This document shows, piece after piece, positions 6,122-8,203 of a DNA stretch of 8,203 bases (position 1 is the first letter of the stretch; the number at the start of each line of letters is the position of its first letter). The position numbers and the translations under genes were made by a program. The stretch spans positions 1 to 8,203 of the forward strand of contig MIAC01000141.1 in NCBI GenBank assembly GCA_001830475.1, in the 5' to 3' direction. The DNA comes from Rhodospirillales bacterium RIFCSPLOWO2_12_FULL_67_15 (GTDB lineage: Bacteria > Pseudomonadota > Alphaproteobacteria > Rhodospirillales > 2-12-FULL-67-15). The notes beneath the pieces were generated by a model that was not told where the DNA came from, made no database searches, and saw only the letters and a list, made by a program, of their open reading frames with translations.

Positions 6122-6886
6122 CGCGATCGCCCGCCCAGCCGGCGCAAGGGCTACACCCAGAAGGCCATCGTCGGCGGCCACAAGGTCTATTTGCGCACCG
6201 GCGAGTACGCCGACGGCCGGCTCGCCGAGATCTTCGTCGACATGCACAAGGAAGGCGCCGCGTTCCGCAGCCTGATGAACAATTTCGCCATCGCCATCTC
6301 GATCGGCCTCCAGTACGGCGTGCCGCTCGAGGAGTTCGTCGAAGCCTTCACCTTCACCCGCTTCGAGCCCGCCGGCCTCGTCCAGGGCAACGACGCGATC
6401 AAGTCGGCGACCTCGATCATCGACTACATGTTCCGCGAGCTGGCGGTGTCCTACCTGGGGCGCAACGACCTCGCCCACATCCAGCCCGACGACTTGAAGC
6501 CCGACAGTCTCGGCGGAGGCAACACCGAAGGCAACCTGCCGGGCGCGACCGAAGGCGCGCTAACGCCCGCGGCGAGCCAAGGGTTTGTCCGCTCCAAGCT
6601 CATGGTCATCAAGGGCGCCAAGGGCGGAGGCGCCGCGGCGGCGGTCGTGTCCGGTTCGCCTGCCACGGTCATGTCGGTCGGACTGCATTCCCATGACGGC
6701 GCGCACGCGCTCAACTTTGACGCAGCCGTCATCGCGGCGGCGGATTCCAGGCTCGACCAAATCCGCGAGGCCCGCCTCAAGGGCTACGAGGGCGACTCGT
6801 GCGGCGAATGCGGAAACTTCACGCTGGTGCGCAACGGCACCTGCCTCAAATGCAACACCTGCGGCGCGACCACGGGGTGCTCGTGA
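6098..6886 (+). CDS. nrdJ: NrdJ C-terminal part: TSCPD domain and Cys-rich tail (split or interrupted nrdJ)
   Basis: This frame continues nrdJ in the same reading frame directly after the TAG; if translated on its own from the GTG at 6098 it gives 262 aa. It contains a TSCPD domain (about 19-120: [35 protein letters not shown]) as found at the end of long class II reductases. A Gly/Ala-rich linker follows, then a Cys cluster at 235, 238, 249, 252, 255 and 261 ending T-T-G-C-S. The C-terminal cysteines are expected to pass reducing equivalents to the active site, so loss of this part should impair turnover. There is no convincing Shine-Dalgarno; translation would depend on re-initiation three bases after the stop, or on read-through. 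Pseudomonas aeruginosa has a functional two-gene enzyme (nrdJa, nrdJb), so a working split is possible. The reading frame itself is undamaged, which argues against old decay. Confidence 0.85.
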   Translation: MVERVKRERDRPPSRRKGYTQKAIVGGHKVYLRTGEYADGRLAEIFVDMHKEGAAFRSLMNNFAIAISIGLQYGVPLEEFVEAFTFTRFEPAGLVQGNDAIKSATSIIDYMFRELAVSYLGRNDLAHIQPDDLKPDSLGGGNTEGNLPGATEGALTPAASQGFVRSKLMVIKGAKGGGAAAAVVSGSPATVMSVGLHSHDGAHALNFDAAVIAAADSRLDQIREARLKGYEGDSCGECGNFTLVRNGTCLKCNTCGATTGCS

Positions 6887-6927
6887 TGGCGCGCGGGGTG
6901 TGCGAACGATCCTCCCTGGGAAACTTG

Positions 6928-6972
6928 GGGCGCTCTCCGGACCGCTAAAATCCGGGGGGCGCCCGATTTTTT
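6928..6972 (+). terminator. Rho-independent terminator after nrdJ
   Basis: GGGCGCTCTCCGGA (6928-6941) pairs with TCCGGGGGGCGCCC (6951-6964) over 14 bp, including two G-U pairs, around a 9-base loop. It is followed by GATTTTTT (6965-6972). It lies 42 bp after the stop of the C-terminal nrdJ part and should end the nrdJ transcript. Confidence 0.85.
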
Positions 6973-7222
6973 CTTAGGGCCATCCACGCCATCGGCCATT
7001 CCGGCGCCTTTATGAGAAAAGGCCACGAGGGCTCCTGTCTCAAATGACACTCAATCTTTGCGGTTGAATCCGGGCGGATTTCCATGCCCAATAGGGGAAA
7101 ATAGCGTATCGCCATGGTCCGATCAGGATCGGGCGGGGGGAACCGGTTGCGGACGTATTCAATTCCTTCGGCCGGAAGAGCCGAGGACATTGCTTATACC
7201 ATTTCGAGGTTGATTTCGTTCC
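6973..7222. other. Intergenic region between nrdJ terminator and REC-MBL gene
   Basis: These 250 bp should hold the promoter of the rightward REC-MBL gene. A TTATAC (about 7194-7199) could serve as a -10 element, but no matching -35 was found 16-18 bases upstream. A minus-strand frame of about 80 codons crosses the region and runs through the terminator; it shows no ribosome-binding site or known domain and is not called. No tRNA or recognised riboswitch is visible. Confidence 0.4.
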
Positions 7223-8203
7223 GTGGCACCCGCGCGCAAAAAATCAGCCAAATCCCGCCGCAAGTCCGGCCCGCCGGCCGCCGAAGCCGCGGCGGCGCCC
7301 CGGTTGCTCCGCCCCGCCGGCGGACCGGTCTCGGCGCAGCTGGCCGAAAACGAGCCTTTCCTCGCCAACTCGGTCGCCGCCACGGGCACGCAAAGGTCCA
7401 TGCGCTTCTACGTCGTCGACGACGATCCGGCCATGACCGAGATGATGACGGCGCTGATCGAGCAAGCCGGGCACATCGCTCAATCCGCGACCTCCAGCCT
7501 GACCGCGCTCGCCGAGATTCTCGTGCAGAAACCGGATGTCGTGATCGTGGACCTGATGATGCCGGAACTCGACGGCATCGATCTCTGCTCGATGCTCCGG
7601 GCCAAGCCCTCCACTTCCGGCATGTGGATCGTGGTGGTCTCGGCCAAGACCTACGAATTCGACCGCAAGCGCGCGCTCGGCGCCGGCGCCAACGGTTTCA
7701 TCCAGAAGCCGATCACGGCCGAGAACTTCATGCCCCGGGTCCTGCGCATCATCGAGGACAAGCTCGACATGACCTTCTGGGGGGTGCGCGGGACGCTGCC
7801 GGTGTCGGGCGGGAAAAGCCTGCGCTACGGCGGCAACACCTCGTGCGTGACGCTGGAGTTCCCGACCCACCAGCTGTTCGTTTTCGACGCCGGTTCGGGG
7901 ATCAAGAACCTGTCCGACCACCTGGTCAGACAGAAGCGTTCCCGGATCGAGGCCAAGATTTTCCTGTCCCATCCGCACTGGGACCACATCAACGCCCTGC
8001 CCTTCTTCGTTCCCCTCTACCTGCCGGGCAACGACTTCGAGATCCTCGGTGCCCGCCACGGCGACACCACGCTCCGCCTGATCGTCTCGGCGCAGATGGA
8101 CGGGGTTTATTTCCCGATCACCTTCCAGGAATTCGGCGCCCGGGTCTATTTCCACGATCTCGACGAGGAGGAGCTTTGCTTCGGCCGGATCAAGGTCAAG
8201 TCC
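7223..8203 (+). CDS. Response regulator receiver domain fused to metallo-beta-lactamase-fold hydrolase, partial
   Basis: The first 327 residues are present; the 3' end lies outside the window. Counting from GTG 7223, a basic, Ala-rich extension (about 1-59) precedes a receiver domain (about 60-180) with the acidic triad D66-D67-D68, phospho-acceptor D110 in V-I-V-D-L-M-M-P, Ser140 and Lys162 (I-Q-K-P). An MBL domain follows without a long linker (from about 183: T-F-W-G-V-R-G-T, R-Y-G-G-N-T-S-C-V) with F-D-A-G-S-G (221-226) and the metal-binding H-P-H-W-D-H (250-255). The W-G-V-R-G-T and G-G-N-T-S-C-V segments resemble PhnP and cyclic-phosphodiesterase-like MBL proteins, so a phosphodiesterase controlled by phosphorylation is a reasonable inference; the substrate is unknown. 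No cognate kinase is adjacent. The only start upstream of the receiver domain with an open frame is GTG 7223 (stop TGA at 7211); ATG 7400, with AAAGG just upstream, would begin exactly at M-R-F-Y-V-V-D-D-D and is a serious alternative. Confidence 0.85.
   Translation, partial: MAPARKKSAKSRRKSGPPAAEAAAAPRLLRPAGGPVSAQLAENEPFLANSVAATGTQRSMRFYVVDDDPAMTEMMTALIEQAGHIAQSATSSLTALAEILVQKPDVVIVDLMMPELDGIDLCSMLRAKPSTSGMWIVVVSAKTYEFDRKRALGAGANGFIQKPITAENFMPRVLRIIEDKLDMTFWGVRGTLPVSGGKSLRYGGNTSCVTLEFPTHQLFVFDAGSGIKNLSDHLVRQKRSRIEAKIFLSHPHWDHINALPFFVPLYLPGNDFEILGARHGDTTLRLIVSAQMDGVYFPITFQEFGARVYFHDLDEEELCFGRIKVKS

Noticed and set aside
2963..6478. Two very long minus-strand open frames of about 590 and 570 codons (2963-4738 and 4757-6478)
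   Set aside because: They are antisense shadows of nrdJ caused by its GC-rich third positions; their translations are Gly/Ala/Arg/Asp/His-rich with no recognisable domain.
7043..7061. Sigma-54-like promoter (TGACAC...TTTGC) before the REC-MBL gene
   Set aside because: The spacing between the two elements is two bases too long and the invariant GG is GA.
6945..7190. Minus-strand frame of about 80 codons after nrdJ
   Set aside because: It runs through the nrdJ terminator, has no ribosome-binding site and shows no domain.

Overview
The window is GC-rich DNA with strongly GC-biased third codon positions. Its genes point to an alphaproteobacterium, most likely of the Rhodospirillales type: an NDUFA12 complex I accessory subunit next to MlaD-type MCE genes, a long B12-dependent class II ribonucleotide reductase (NrdJ) ending in a TSCPD domain and a Cys-rich tail, and a response regulator fused to a metallo-beta-lactamase fold. 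No phage, integrase, insertion sequence or CRISPR array is visible.

Layout. The left third is read leftward. A complex I/lipid-transport cluster runs NDUFA12 (2587-2225), a first MCE protein (2207-1698) and a second MlaD-like MCE protein (1701-1243); the two MCE genes overlap by 4 bp. A REP-like inverted repeat (1144-1209) follows, then a GAF-PAS-PAS sensory protein (1093 leftward) that runs off the left edge. About 620 bp of non-coding DNA (2588-3205) separates this cluster from the rightward nrdJ. It holds an AT-rich island, a well-spaced pair of NrdR-box-like palindromes and a long, hairpin-rich leader.

The centre is nrdJ, and it is interrupted. An in-frame TAG at 6092-6094 separates a 962-aa part carrying the catalytic barrel (3206-6094) from a 262-aa part carrying the TSCPD domain and Cys-rich tail (6098-6886), in the same frame. 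The TAG lies in a linker made of 12-bp tandem repeats encoding V-V-E-R units, at a position where the other units have GAG (Glu). Either the gene carries a single G-to-T nonsense change (real or a sequencing error), or the enzyme works as two polypeptides, as NrdJa/NrdJb of Pseudomonas aeruginosa does. A strong intrinsic terminator (6928-6972) ends the nrdJ unit.

On the right, a rightward gene (7223 to the window end) encodes a receiver domain joined to a metallo-beta-lactamase-fold hydrolase, incomplete at its 3' end. The genes do not form one pathway: envelope lipid asymmetry with complex I assembly, dNTP supply and signal transduction lie side by side. The observation most worth checking is the split nrdJ.
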